Shown piece after piece: positions 1 to 8,253 of a stretch of 14,718 nucleotides of DNA (position 1 is the first letter of the stretch; each line of letters starts with the position of its first letter). A program made the position numbers and the translations under genes. The DNA is taken from NCBI GenBank assembly GCA_030667765.1, contig DAOUVF010000022.1:1-14718 (forward strand), read 5' to 3'. Under the pieces are notes generated by a model. It was given only the letters and a program-made list of their open reading frames with translations, ran no database searches and had not been told where the DNA came from. The DNA is from Bacteroides sp. (lineage in GTDB: Bacteria; Bacteroidota; Bacteroidia; Bacteroidales; SM23-62).

Positions 1-256
1 CAGCCCTTGTGGGACTGCAAACAGCGCCGTTGGAATGATAATCCAAAAACCTGATACCCGAATCAGCCAGCCTGTCAATATTTGGAGTTTGTACGTGATT
101 ACCTCCGTAACAACCCAGGTCACCGTATCCAAGATCATCGGCCATGATGAGGATGATGTTGGCCTGCTTCTTTTCAGTACATCCGAAGATGACTGTAGAT
201 AACAGACATATAACCAGGAGCTTTCTGAAATCAAAAAAGAGACATGGCTTACACAT
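1..256 (-). CDS. Type I (S1) sulfatase, lipoprotein, 3' part missing
   Basis: Formylglycine-dependent sulfatase that should hydrolyse sulfate esters on a carbohydrate. Only the first 85 codons are present; the gene runs off the left edge. The start is the ATG at 254-256. Residues 1-26 form a lipoprotein signal ending in the lipobox-like IFGC (Cys26), so the enzyme is probably anchored to a membrane facing the periplasm or outside. The family signature follows: NIILIMADDLGYGDLGCYG (residues 33-51), with Asp40 and Asp41 as calcium ligands, then CSPTR at 80-84, where Cys80 is the residue converted to formylglycine. The match at the N-terminus is strong, but the subfamily and sulfate position cannot be told. 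The zinc-ribbon gene lies 67 bases upstream on the same strand. The 12 bases up to and including its start codon are identical to those of the second sulfatase. Confidence 0.93.
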   Translation of the reverse strand, partial: MCKPCLFFDFRKLLVICLLSTVIFGCTEKKQANIILIMADDLGYGDLGCYGGNHVQTPNIDRLADSGIRFLDYHSNGAVCSPTRA

Positions 257-323
257 ATGGTAAAGATAATTCTTTTTCGTGACGGGTGTAATCCATTTGG
301 ATGAATGCAGGTCCTTGCCCTGA

Positions 324-587
324 TCAGGTCTGCCAGCGTTCCAGCTTGGGTATGTGGGAAGTGAAGAACCAACGTTTCAGGGAACTATAGCCCATTTCCT
401 TCAATTTATCTTTGACAAAACCAACCATCTCATCAGCTTTCGAAAAATCATCCTTAAAGGCCCCTTTTTCGTAACACAGGCTGCAGTATTGCTGTGTCTT
501 TGTTCCATCTTCCATGGTACCTCCCCTTCCGGGATCTTTTTCCATTGGCATTCCGCAACTCTGGCAGAATTTGTCATATGCTCCCAT
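324..587 (-). CDS. Small zinc-ribbon protein (putative zinc_ribbon_2 family)
   Basis: An 87-residue soluble protein. The N-terminus carries a CxxC knuckle in FCQSCGMPM (Cys8, Cys11) and a second in YCSLC (Cys35, Cys38), which together make a four-cysteine zinc ribbon. This arrangement, with the QSCGMPM core and a following Tyr-Cys-x-x-Cys, is typical of the short family annotated as putative zinc ribbon domain; its biochemical role is not established. The C-terminal half (about residues 45-87) is charged and probably helical. There is no signal peptide. The start ATG at 585-587 has no Shine-Dalgarno site but an AT-rich leader. It precedes the partial sulfatase on the same strand and is divergent from the MFS gene; a functional link to carbohydrate use is not evident. 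Confidence 0.85.
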   Translation of the reverse strand: MGAYDKFCQSCGMPMEKDPGRGGTMEDGTKTQQYCSLCYEKGAFKDDFSKADEMVGFVKDKLKEMGYSSLKRWFFTSHIPKLERWQT

Positions 588-753
588 AATTAAATTGTTT
601 TGATTAAAATCTAGTCAATATTTATGTCTATATTTTAAACAATATGATCAAGATATCCAAATGATTCCCGAAAAATTGCTGATTTTCCTGGGAAGGTTTC
701 CCGGATATGGCCTGGAATGTTTATATTCATGATGTATATCAAACCTTCCTTCC

Positions 754-2106
754 ATGAAAAGCAGACCCACCCTCATTCTATCGGCGATTGTTGCAGCCCT
801 CGGGGGGTTCTTATTCGGATTTGATACAGCGGTGATCTCAGGAACTACAAATTGGTTGGTGGACTTTTTCCAGTTAAGTAAAGCCACCCTTGGTTTCACT
901 GTAGCCAGCGCCATTATCGGAACTGTAGCAGGGTCTCTGATAGTTGGAAAGCCTGCAGATCTCATTGGCCGCAGAAATGTGCTGTTCATCCTTGCATTGC
1001 TTTATCTTCTTTCAGCCTTGGGCTCTTCCATGGCTAATAACTGGACCATGTTCCTGATATACCGGTTCCTGGGAGGGATAGCTGTGGGAGGCTCCTCCGT
1101 TGTAGCGCCCATGTACATTGCGGAAATTACGCCTGCCAGGTTACGGGGAAGGATGGTCGCCGTTGTACAGGTCAACATTGTTTCCGGCATGCTGATAGCA
1201 TACCTGTCAAATTACTTTATTGCATCCATGGAACTAGGCCAGGTGGAATGGCGCTGGATGTTCGGGGTGGAAGCCATCCCTGCTTTTCTCTTTTTTGTCT
1301 TGCTGTTTTTCATTCCGCTGAGTCCACGCTGGCTCATTGCCAAAGGAAAAGAAAGCCAGGCAGCACTGGTGTTGGAGAAATGTGGCACCGATAACGGAAA
1401 TGTTGAGGATGAGATTGCAGAGATCCGTAGTTCACTTGATATGGAAACTGATCATCGCAGAGAATGGTTTTTAAGTGCAAAATTCAAGAAACCCATCCTG
1501 CTGGCAATGACCATTGCGATCTTTAACCAGCTTTCCGGGATAAATGCCGTCCTCTATTATGCTCCTCATATTTTCAGGATGGCCGGGGCCGGAAGTAATT
1601 CAGCCTTGTTGCAATCGGTTGCCATTGGTAGCACTTTTGTTGTTTTTACCGTGCTGGCGCTTACTGTAATCGACCGCTTTGGCAGGAAGAAGTTGATGAT
1701 CATTGGTTCCCTGGGGTATATCATCAGTCTGGCAGTGACTGCCTGGGCATTTTACACCTATGGGACAGATTTCAGCCAGGCTGGAGGGAAAGTTGTCCTG
1801 ATAAGTATTTTGATTTTTGTTGCATCGCATTCCTTCGGACAGGGGACTGTCATCTGGGTTTTTATCAGTGAGGTCTTCCCCAACCGGGTAAGGGCAAAGG
1901 GACAGGCCCTGGGAAGTTTCACCCATTGGTTTATGGCTGCCGCGATATCCTGGACGTTTCCTATTATCGCAGATATATCGGGTGGACATACATTCGCCTT
2001 CTATGCCATCTGCATGGTGGGGCAATTGATCTGGGTGATTTTTGTAATGCCTGAAACTAAAGGACTGAGCCTGGAGGAGATCCAGAAAAAGATGGGAATC
2101 AAGTAA
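754..2106 (+). CDS. Sugar porter family MFS transporter (sugar:H+ symporter)
   Basis: A 450-residue, 12-helix inner-membrane transporter of the major facilitator sugar porter family, which usually imports a monosaccharide with a proton. Visible signatures are GFDTAVISG in helix 1 (about 22-30), the loop 2-3 motif PADLIGRR (67-74), YRFLGGIAVGG (103-113), the SPRWL motif after helix 6 (190-194), QLSGINAVLYYAP (259-271), the second-half loop motif DRFGRKK (307-313) and the C-terminal PETKGLSLEEIQ. Length is normal for the family. XylE, GalP and AraE belong to this family, but the sugar cannot be assigned from these motifs. The PLP enzyme gene begins two bases after the stop, so the two are almost certainly co-transcribed. 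The leader (588-753) is AT-rich, with no convincing promoter match. Confidence 0.93.
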   Translation: MKSRPTLILSAIVAALGGFLFGFDTAVISGTTNWLVDFFQLSKATLGFTVASAIIGTVAGSLIVGKPADLIGRRNVLFILALLYLLSALGSSMANNWTMFLIYRFLGGIAVGGSSVVAPMYIAEITPARLRGRMVAVVQVNIVSGMLIAYLSNYFIASMELGQVEWRWMFGVEAIPAFLFFVLLFFIPLSPRWLIAKGKESQAALVLEKCGTDNGNVEDEIAEIRSSLDMETDHRREWFLSAKFKKPILLAMTIAIFNQLSGINAVLYYAPHIFRMAGAGSNSALLQSVAIGSTFVVFTVLALTVIDRFGRKKLMIIGSLGYIISLAVTAWAFYTYGTDFSQAGGKVVLISILIFVASHSFGQGTVIWVFISEVFPNRVRAKGQALGSFTHWFMAAAISWTFPIIADISGGHTFAFYAICMVGQLIWVIFVMPETKGLSLEEIQKKMGIK

Positions 2107-2108
2107 TT

Positions 2109-3194
2109 ATGCAAATCACAAAGCCTACTTTATTGCTTGACAAATCAATATGCCTTGAAAATATTGACAAGATGTCCACCAGAGCCAGAGAAGTTGGTGT
2201 TGGATTCCGTCCCCATTGCAAGACCCATCAGTCGCACGAAATCGCCAACTGGTTCCGCGATTTTGGTGTATCTAAAATAACGGTATCATCCTTTGATATG
2301 GCGGCTTACTTTGCAGAGGATGGCTGGCTGGATATCCTTGTTGCTTTCCCATTCAATCCGCTGGAAATAAAACGTTTAAACCTGCTTTCATCGAAATGCA
2401 GGATATCCATCCTGCTTGATCAGGTTGAAACCATAAAATCATTCCATGGTTTGGAAAAAGAAGTTGGCTATTATATTGATATTGACACCGGTTACGGGCG
2501 GACAGGTATCAAATCGGATAAATTTGATCAGGTAGAAAAGATTATTCAAACCGCCAGGCTTAACAGAAAGCTGGTGTTTTCCGGATTTTATTGCCACGCC
2601 GGGAATTCTTACAAAGCCAAAAACCGTGTGGGGCAAAACGAGATTCACCTGAAAGCCATTACCGATTTGCAAAATCTGAAAATGCAATTTTCCAGCTACG
2701 AGCCAAAAGTTTTGTATGGAGATACCCCGAATTGCAGCATACAGACAGATTTCAATGGAGTTGACGAGATCACACCCGGAAATTTTGTGTTTTATGACCT
2801 GATGCAGGCATCGATTGGTTCGTGCAGGGAATCAGATATAGCCGTTGCTATGGTTTGTCCCGTGGTAGGCAAATACCCTGATAAAAAGGAAGTTGTCATC
2901 CATGGAGGTGCAGTACATTTTTCGAAGGAATCGATGAAAATAAGGGGACAATTGACATATGGCAAGCTGTTAAACTTTAGCAAGCAGGGGTGGACTCCCA
3001 TGCAGGATGGGATGTATATAAATTCTATAACGCAGGAGCATGGGTGCATTAAAATGAGAAACGCACAGTTCAGGGGTACCAGGGTCGGTGACCTGCTTGC
3101 CATTCACCCCGTCCATTCCTGCCTCAGCGCCAATTTAATGAAGCAGTATACAAGCCTGGAAGGAAAAGTGATCGAAAAGCTACAATCAAGATAG
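2109..3194 (+). CDS. PLP-dependent D-serine dehydratase / D-threonine aldolase-like enzyme
   Basis: A 361-residue cytoplasmic protein with an alanine-racemase-type TIM barrel at the N-terminus and a metal-binding C-terminal domain. The PLP lysine is Lys38 in RPHCKTHQ, the family hallmark. IDIDTGYGRTG lies around residues 122-132 and HAGNSY around 163-168. Near the C-terminus HPVHSCLSANL gives His336 and Cys338, the H-x-C zinc pair of eukaryotic-type D-serine dehydratase; D-threonine aldolases usually have H-x-D. Reactions known for the family are D-serine to pyruvate plus ammonia, D-threonine to glycine plus acetaldehyde, and retro-aldol of D-3-hydroxyaspartate or related beta-hydroxy amino acids. 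The exact substrate is unknown. The start is two bases after the MFS stop, so translation is probably coupled. The stop is five bases from the convergent GH43 gene. Confidence 0.85.
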   Translation: MQITKPTLLLDKSICLENIDKMSTRAREVGVGFRPHCKTHQSHEIANWFRDFGVSKITVSSFDMAAYFAEDGWLDILVAFPFNPLEIKRLNLLSSKCRISILLDQVETIKSFHGLEKEVGYYIDIDTGYGRTGIKSDKFDQVEKIIQTARLNRKLVFSGFYCHAGNSYKAKNRVGQNEIHLKAITDLQNLKMQFSSYEPKVLYGDTPNCSIQTDFNGVDEITPGNFVFYDLMQASIGSCRESDIAVAMVCPVVGKYPDKKEVVIHGGAVHFSKESMKIRGQLTYGKLLNFSKQGWTPMQDGMYINSITQEHGCIKMRNAQFRGTRVGDLLAIHPVHSCLSANLMKQYTSLEGKVIEKLQSR

Positions 3195-3199
3195 AAACG

Positions 3200-4510
3200 T
3201 CATTCAGAGAAGCTGAACCAATCCAGGTCAAATTCGCTTTTAGCATTACCTTTAAATACCAGGTAAATATCTCTTGTGCCTTTGACTTCCTTTAATTTTC
3301 CGGATACCATCCTATAAATATTCTGACCTTTCATTTTTGGGACATCAATAACACCCAGCAATAAGCCGGATAAACCATCTTGTCTTATCTCTATTTGTCC
3401 ACTCCCTTTTGTTGCGATTACCCTCGCTGAAAAGGTATCGGTTTGTTCCCTGAAATTAACATTTGCAAATCTCAACCAGCTCTCATTCATTATATTAGAA
3501 GCTCTAAACCCTCCATCAGCATTAACTTCTTTTGTAATGCCGGGAGATTTTTCATAATACCATTCAGCCTGAATCTCGGACCAGGATGCTTCATACTGTC
3601 CAACTCCCGTTTCAAAGTGTTTATCAAGAAAGTCTGTATCGGTTACAATACGCCCATTGTCATCAAAATGGCAGTAGGTAATAATGGACTCGCGATATTT
3701 AAACCCGGGTCTCAGATAATAACACCAAATATGATAAAACTGGCCCTTCCACCAGAAAAAGCTTCCATGGGCATATTCGCTTAAATTATGGCCATTCCCA
3801 ACTGCTCCCGTACATTCATAAGGGCCATATATACTTTTTGAAGTAGCATAGTCGCGTCCCCAGGTCAAATAATAAGATTCCTGATGTTTGAATATGTAAT
3901 TTTTATCCATCCAGGCAGGGGCTTCCTGCCATTCTTTTCCATTGATTTCGATAGGTCTGGGATCCTCGGTGGTGGAAATCATATTCTCATTGAGCCTTGC
4001 AATATGAAAGCCCCCTCCTTCCTTGTCTCCATAAATCAAATAAGGTGTTTTTGGCTTATCATTATCAACAAGAATTGTTGGATCGTGCATGGGTGATACC
4101 AGAGGCTTTCCCAGGGCATCCTTGAAGGGGCCTTTCGGAGATTCAGAAACCATTACACCTATACTCCTTTTCCGGTCTGAAAAATAAAAATAGTATTTTC
4201 CGTTTCGTGTGGCAGCATCACCAGCCCAGCAATCATTGCTGTTGTCATCCATGTAATTGTCTCTGGGGGAAATGATTCCTTCCTGTTTCCAGTTGATCAG
4301 ATCGATGGTGGAAAATATGCGCCATTCCTTCATTACCCATGTTTTATCGTCGGGATGACTGTCATGGCCGCAATACAAATAAATGGTATCATTAAATACC
4401 CGTACATGTGGATCGGACATACCAATATCCTTTACAATGGGGTTCTGGGCAAAACTAAGCTTTCCACATATAAGCAAAATGGTAATTAGTAAGGACTTTG
4501 AATAATTCAC
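3200..4510 (-). CDS. Secreted GH43 glycoside hydrolase with C-terminal CBM6
   Basis: A 436-residue secreted enzyme. Residues 1-22 form a signal peptide (cleavage near SFAQ). The GH43 five-bladed beta-propeller spans about 25-300. Likely catalytic residues are Asp33 (MSDPHVRV, base), Asp143 (HDPTILVD, pKa modulator) and Glu196 (WQEAPAW, acid); AHGSFFWW (His248) fits the later conserved His. Residues 305-436 form a CBM6-type beta-sandwich, seen in YEASWSE, IEIRQD, VIDVP, DIYLVFKG and the closing DLDWFSF. GH43 members act on arabinofuranosides, xylosides or beta-1,3-galactans; the specificity is open. The start is GTG at 4508-4510: an in-frame stop lies a few codons upstream, no ATG lies between, and the next Met is after the signal peptide. 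It is the third gene of the sulfatase-PL8-GH43 unit, 24 bases after the lyase. Confidence 0.9.
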   Translation of the reverse strand: MNYSKSLLITILLICGKLSFAQNPIVKDIGMSDPHVRVFNDTIYLYCGHDSHPDDKTWVMKEWRIFSTIDLINWKQEGIISPRDNYMDDNSNDCWAGDAATRNGKYYFYFSDRKRSIGVMVSESPKGPFKDALGKPLVSPMHDPTILVDNDKPKTPYLIYGDKEGGGFHIARLNENMISTTEDPRPIEINGKEWQEAPAWMDKNYIFKHQESYYLTWGRDYATSKSIYGPYECTGAVGNGHNLSEYAHGSFFWWKGQFYHIWCYYLRPGFKYRESIITYCHFDDNGRIVTDTDFLDKHFETGVGQYEASWSEIQAEWYYEKSPGITKEVNADGGFRASNIMNESWLRFANVNFREQTDTFSARVIATKGSGQIEIRQDGLSGLLLGVIDVPKMKGQNIYRMVSGKLKEVKGTRDIYLVFKGNAKSEFDLDWFSFSE

Positions 4511-4534
4511 ACTCTTACAGTTTAATTGAGATCA

Positions 4535-6724
4535 CTAGAACTCGATGATCACAGATTGACCTGCGAAAAATCCGGTTGGCAGATCTATCGTTAAATCGCT
4601 CATCATTTTTTCACTGTCAAAGACAGACCTGAGCAAATCTTTATCGTTTGTATTTATGTTTCCAGAAATTTTCATAAGCAAACGACTGAGTTTGCGTGTA
4701 GGATCTGCCACGGAAATTTCTTTTACGACTTCATCAACGATCTTTACCATAACTGCACCGGGACTAGCTAATGATATGACCAGATTATCTGAGATCATAA
4801 GCTCTCCTGCCTGGTAGAATATAATTTGACATATCCCTGATTCAGTATGCATTACAGCCTGCATCAAACGGTTATTGGCAATTATATTTATGCCTCGTTC
4901 ATCATCCATATGTTCTAAATCTGCATTTGGCACAACGATATATTGATACTTGACATCTTTGGCGATCATTGTCTCATTTATGAGTCCACCAAGACGTCCC
5001 TGCGGCCGTACCCCATGATCAATCCACAGCTTAAATACATCTTTCTTAACCAACTCCTTTGAACTGCTCGACTGCTTATTAATATCATACCAGGTCCCAC
5101 TCTCTTCAGTATTTGAAACATGAATGCCGGCAGGTTCAGGAAAGATGTACCCTGTGCCATTATGATAAACCCAACTCACGTTGTTCATTTCATGTTTGCC
5201 CACAGTTATTTTTGTTTCATTAGTATTGGCTGCTACAACTATATCGCCTCTCAGATGCGATTGATTCATTGTGGTTGCCACCGGAAAGCCTGATGTGGAT
5301 TCAATGCCAGCTCCAAGACAGACATATTCCTTATCAAAAAAGAACCAGGATTTTCTTGCTTTGGTGTAATCATGCGGACTGATAAAATCAAAGCCTGCTG
5401 CACCATAAAGGCCATCGGTAACAGCCCCGACAAAATCAGTGAACCCGTCTTTTTGAATCTCTCGTTCCGATGGAAGATCGGGTTTCTGCAGTACTGTTGT
5501 TCCAGGAATTTTTTGCCAGTCGTATACCGGCCAGATATTTAAGTATTCATCTCCTTTGATTGATAAATAATTCGTTCCATCCCCCCTGTGATGGTTTTTT
5601 AGTCCCTCTAAATTATGTGGCTGTTCCATATTTCTGTTTCTCACTGAGAACATCCTTACGGAAGTATAAAAACCGGGGCGTTGAAAAACGAAATGCTCGG
5701 TTTGCCAGAAAAATTTAGCAAATGAAGATGTTGGTTTTACTTTTCCCTTTCTCAAATTTATAATCTCCTCCAGTTCCTCTTTCCGGTAGTCCGTGGCTGC
5801 CAATAATCTTTCAGGAGTAGCAGTGCTGTAAGGTTGGAAAGTTTCTTTCCTGGAGATACCTCTGTTTACTACACCTTTCTCCGGATAAATCCCGTACACG
5901 GACTGCTTACAAATTCCATCCAGGTAATAATCGACCAGCTGCTCAATCTTATCGTAGGAAAAAGCATATTTTGTGCCTGTAACATAAACAGCCCACTCGG
6001 CAAATGCATCGGCGTAACCAGTTCCGTATGAATAAGTTGTGTTTACCCTGTCAGTACGGTGATGAAAACTATAATCATGCTGCATGCCCCTGTCCCCCGT
6101 AGTAAACCTTATCTCATCATTGATAACTTTCATTAATTGTTCAAACTGGATTTCATCTCCAACTACCAAAACTTTTTTTGCGGCTATTCCGCCAATTTTA
6201 ATTCGATCTCCACTCTGTCGTGCACCAGATGCCTCGAGATGAGCACGTCCAATCATAGGGATTGCTTTTTCAGCAAGTTCTGGATCTACATTGTTGTCCA
6301 TAACCAGCAGAACAGTCACCAGTGAAGCAGGGGTGAAAATCTGGTTAAACCACCAGTTGTCGCATATAAAATCGTGGTCGCACCAATATTTCAAAGAAAG
6401 ATTGATAAGTTGCTTAAGCTCTTTGCTTTTGTGAAATCGAGATTCTTTATTGTTGAAAGCCAAACTCATTTCAACCAGATTACTCAGATGCTTGCGGTGT
6501 TCAAAACCCGTTCTTGACACATCTACGTAGTCAATCCCGGGCCAGCTGCCATCTTTATCAATCGTCTTAATAATTTCGGCTATGGTGGTGTCGTTTACCG
6601 GAGTATTCATTATTTGAGAAACCACACGCTGTTTTACTACCTCAAAGTCATTTTGTGCACTAACTACTCCGGATGAGGCAAAAATTACCAGAAGGCAAAA
6701 AAATTTCAGTTTCATTAGTTTCAT
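4535..6724 (-). CDS. Polysaccharide lyase, PL8-type (chondroitin AC/hyaluronate lyase-like)
   Basis: A 729-residue secreted lyase expected to cut a uronic-acid polysaccharide by beta-elimination, leaving unsaturated uronyl ends. Residues 1-24 form a signal peptide (VVSAQ). An alpha/alpha toroid (about 25-330) carries the substrate-cleft aromatics DNWWFNQ (122-128), the His region HDYSFHHR (216-223), Tyr231/Tyr233 in YSYGTGY, and RGISR (288-292), matching the catalytic Arg motif. Beta-sandwich domains follow, opening with NRNMEQPHNLEGLKNHHRGD (363-382; Glu373 fits the conserved NxE). Two departures from characterised PL8 enzymes are visible: the GAN motif bearing the catalytic Asn reads SGARQ (166-170), and the His-to-Tyr-Gly spacing is two residues longer. 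It may be a divergent PL8 subfamily or a related unclassified lyase. It starts three bases after the sulfatase stop; Met4 (6715) is an alternative start. Confidence 0.88.
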   Translation of the reverse strand: MKLMKLKFFCLLVIFASSGVVSAQNDFEVVKQRVVSQIMNTPVNDTTIAEIIKTIDKDGSWPGIDYVDVSRTGFEHRKHLSNLVEMSLAFNNKESRFHKSKELKQLINLSLKYWCDHDFICDNWWFNQIFTPASLVTVLLVMDNNVDPELAEKAIPMIGRAHLEASGARQSGDRIKIGGIAAKKVLVVGDEIQFEQLMKVINDEIRFTTGDRGMQHDYSFHHRTDRVNTTYSYGTGYADAFAEWAVYVTGTKYAFSYDKIEQLVDYYLDGICKQSVYGIYPEKGVVNRGISRKETFQPYSTATPERLLAATDYRKEELEEIINLRKGKVKPTSSFAKFFWQTEHFVFQRPGFYTSVRMFSVRNRNMEQPHNLEGLKNHHRGDGTNYLSIKGDEYLNIWPVYDWQKIPGTTVLQKPDLPSEREIQKDGFTDFVGAVTDGLYGAAGFDFISPHDYTKARKSWFFFDKEYVCLGAGIESTSGFPVATTMNQSHLRGDIVVAANTNETKITVGKHEMNNVSWVYHNGTGYIFPEPAGIHVSNTEESGTWYDINKQSSSSKELVKKDVFKLWIDHGVRPQGRLGGLINETMIAKDVKYQYIVVPNADLEHMDDERGINIIANNRLMQAVMHTESGICQIIFYQAGELMISDNLVISLASPGAVMVKIVDEVVKEISVADPTRKLSRLLMKISGNINTNDKDLLRSVFDSEKMMSDLTIDLPTGFFAGQSVIIEF

Positions 6725-6727
6725 TGG

Positions 6728-8182
6728 TTAATTATGCCAGAGGGAGATCTCAGGAATTTCAACATGTGACTTGTCCATGATCCGAAGGATTTCCATCACA
6801 ATATCCGGGTGTTGTTCTGCGATATTATTTATCTCTGATGGGTCGGTACTGAGATCGTATAATTCAAAATAGGGCTCTCCTTTGCGGACATCCAGCCTTA
6901 CTCCTTTCCAGTTGCCTTTGCGAACCGCCTGCTTGCCGCCTGCCTCATAGAATTCCCAATAAAGGTGGGGGTGCTTCTCCTGTGCTTCGTCATGCCCGGT
7001 CATCGCAGCTACGAATGAAATTCCGTCAGTATCATCCGGTGCAGGAATCCCGGCCAGTTCACAAAAGGTTGGCATATAATCCCAGAAAGAGGAAATATGA
7101 TCTGAAATGCTTCCCGGGATAATTTTTCCCGGCCATTTTGCCAGGAAGGGGGTCCTGATACCACCTTCATAAAGATCCCGCTTCTTGCCCCTCAGGTCAC
7201 CATTTGAATTAAAAAAGTCCACCTTATGGTTTCCCTCCTCATGTGGACCGTTATCACTGACGAAAATCACCAGGGTATTATCTGCCAGACCAAGTTCTTT
7301 CAGCTGGGCATTGATCAGGCCAACCGAATTATCCAGGTTCTGGATCATGGTTGCAAAACCTTTTTCAGGGTTGGGCCATTCAGTTGTATCAAACTCCCTG
7401 TAATCAGGAACCTCCATCCCGTCCTGGAACATAGAACCGGCTTCGTTATTTGCATGTGGTACATTGTAAGCCATATACAGGAAAAAAGTTGTATCTCTGT
7501 TGGCATTTATAAAATCATGAGCTTCCCTGTCGAATAGTCCATGTACATAGGTGACTTTTTTCTCTGCTACACCGGTTCCTTCGGGCCTGTCTGCCCAGGG
7601 ATTTTTTCCATCGATCAGCAAGGTCTCGTTCCCTGAAAGGACTTCTTTCTTCCCATTCCGGTAAAGGAACTCGGGATAAAAATTATGAGCATGCCACATA
7701 TTTACATAGCCGTAAAAGAAATCAAATCCGTTCCTTCCCGGATCGTTGGCCGGGGGTGGACTGCCAACCCCCCATTTGCCGATTGCACCGGTGATATAGC
7801 CTGCTTCTTTCAATTTTTCACCGAGGGTGTTTTCCTCATCGTAGAGGATCATATCCGGTCTGTTTCCCCTGACAGAGACATGCCCTGTATGGAGTCCGGT
7901 TAAAAGTGAAGCCCTGGAAGGTGCACAGACCGTACATCCGGTATAGTGATTGGTGAACATCACCCCTTCCCTTGCCATCAGATCAAGGTTCGGGGTACTC
8001 AGTATTTCCTGACCGTAACAGGACAGGTCACCATATCCCAGGTCATCTGCCAGGATAAGCACGATGTTGGGTTTTCCAGTGTCTGCCTGTTCTGATGATA
8101 ATGAGCAGCAAAACAATGTAAAGACCATAAAACACAAGACAAGTGGAACCAGAATGGCCGGGTATGAATTTCTTGTTTTCAT
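6728..8182 (-). CDS. Type I (S1) sulfatase, exported
   Basis: A 484-residue arylsulfatase-A-like enzyme with a hydrophobic leader (about 10-26) ending in LFCC, which may be a lipobox (Cys26) or an ordinary signal. NIVLILADDLGYGDLSCYG (39-57) gives metal ligands Asp46 and Asp47, and CAPSR (86-90) holds the formylglycine Cys86. VSDNGPHEEG (around 310-320) supplies the remaining Asp/Asn metal ligands, and KRDLYEGGIRTPFLAKWPGK is the usual active-site strand. The common GKWHLG motif reads GKWGVG, a variant I recall from some Bacteroidota sulfatases. The length is normal. The encoded enzyme probably removes sulfate before or after the PL8 lyase acts. It is the first gene of the minus-strand unit, with the lyase starting three bases after its stop. 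It needs a sulfatase-maturing enzyme encoded elsewhere. Confidence 0.95.
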   Translation of the reverse strand: MKTRNSYPAILVPLVLCFMVFTLFCCSLSSEQADTGKPNIVLILADDLGYGDLSCYGQEILSTPNLDLMAREGVMFTNHYTGCTVCAPSRASLLTGLHTGHVSVRGNRPDMILYDEENTLGEKLKEAGYITGAIGKWGVGSPPPANDPGRNGFDFFYGYVNMWHAHNFYPEFLYRNGKKEVLSGNETLLIDGKNPWADRPEGTGVAEKKVTYVHGLFDREAHDFINANRDTTFFLYMAYNVPHANNEAGSMFQDGMEVPDYREFDTTEWPNPEKGFATMIQNLDNSVGLINAQLKELGLADNTLVIFVSDNGPHEEGNHKVDFFNSNGDLRGKKRDLYEGGIRTPFLAKWPGKIIPGSISDHISSFWDYMPTFCELAGIPAPDDTDGISFVAAMTGHDEAQEKHPHLYWEFYEAGGKQAVRKGNWKGVRLDVRKGEPYFELYDLSTDPSEINNIAEQHPDIVMEILRIMDKSHVEIPEISLWHN

Positions 8183-8208
8183 ATGGTAAAGTTATGAACA
8201 TATATTTA
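8177..8208 (+). promoter_or_regulatory. Candidate Bacteroidota-type promoter for the GH43 lipoprotein gene
   Basis: TTTC at 8177-8180, a 20-base spacer, and TATATTTA at 8201-8208. Each element has one mismatch to the Bacteroidota consensus (TTTG, 19-21 bases, TAnnTTTG). The -33 element would overlap the first codon of the divergent sulfatase. Position and spacing fit, but the region is AT-rich and chance matches are easy. Confidence 0.3.
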
Positions 8209-8244
8209 GTAACTTACAAGCCATCTTGATTAGTAAGTGTCTAA
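8206..8244. repeat. Imperfect inverted repeat between divergent sulfatase and GH43 genes
   Basis: TTAGTAACTTAC (8206-8217) and GTAAGTGTCTAA (8233-8244) are reverse complements at 10 of 12 bases, separated by 15 bases. TTAGTAA also occurs as a direct repeat at 8206-8212 and 8230-8236, 24 bases apart. The site lies in the 71-base divergent intergenic region, so it could be an operator for a dimeric regulator, or just a leader hairpin of the GH43 transcript. No regulator gene is seen nearby. Confidence 0.35.
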
Positions 8245-8253
8245 ATAAATCAG

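Noticed and set aside
588..753. Promoters in the divergent AT-rich gap between the zinc-ribbon and MFS genes
   Set aside because: TATATTTT and TATTTATG resemble -7 elements, but no TTTG lies at 19-21 bases upstream of either; the match is no better than chance in such AT-rich DNA.
1600..2025. 141-codon open frame antisense to the MFS transporter gene
   Set aside because: It lies wholly inside a gene with clear family motifs, and its translation is low in hydrophobic structure and shows no recognisable domain.
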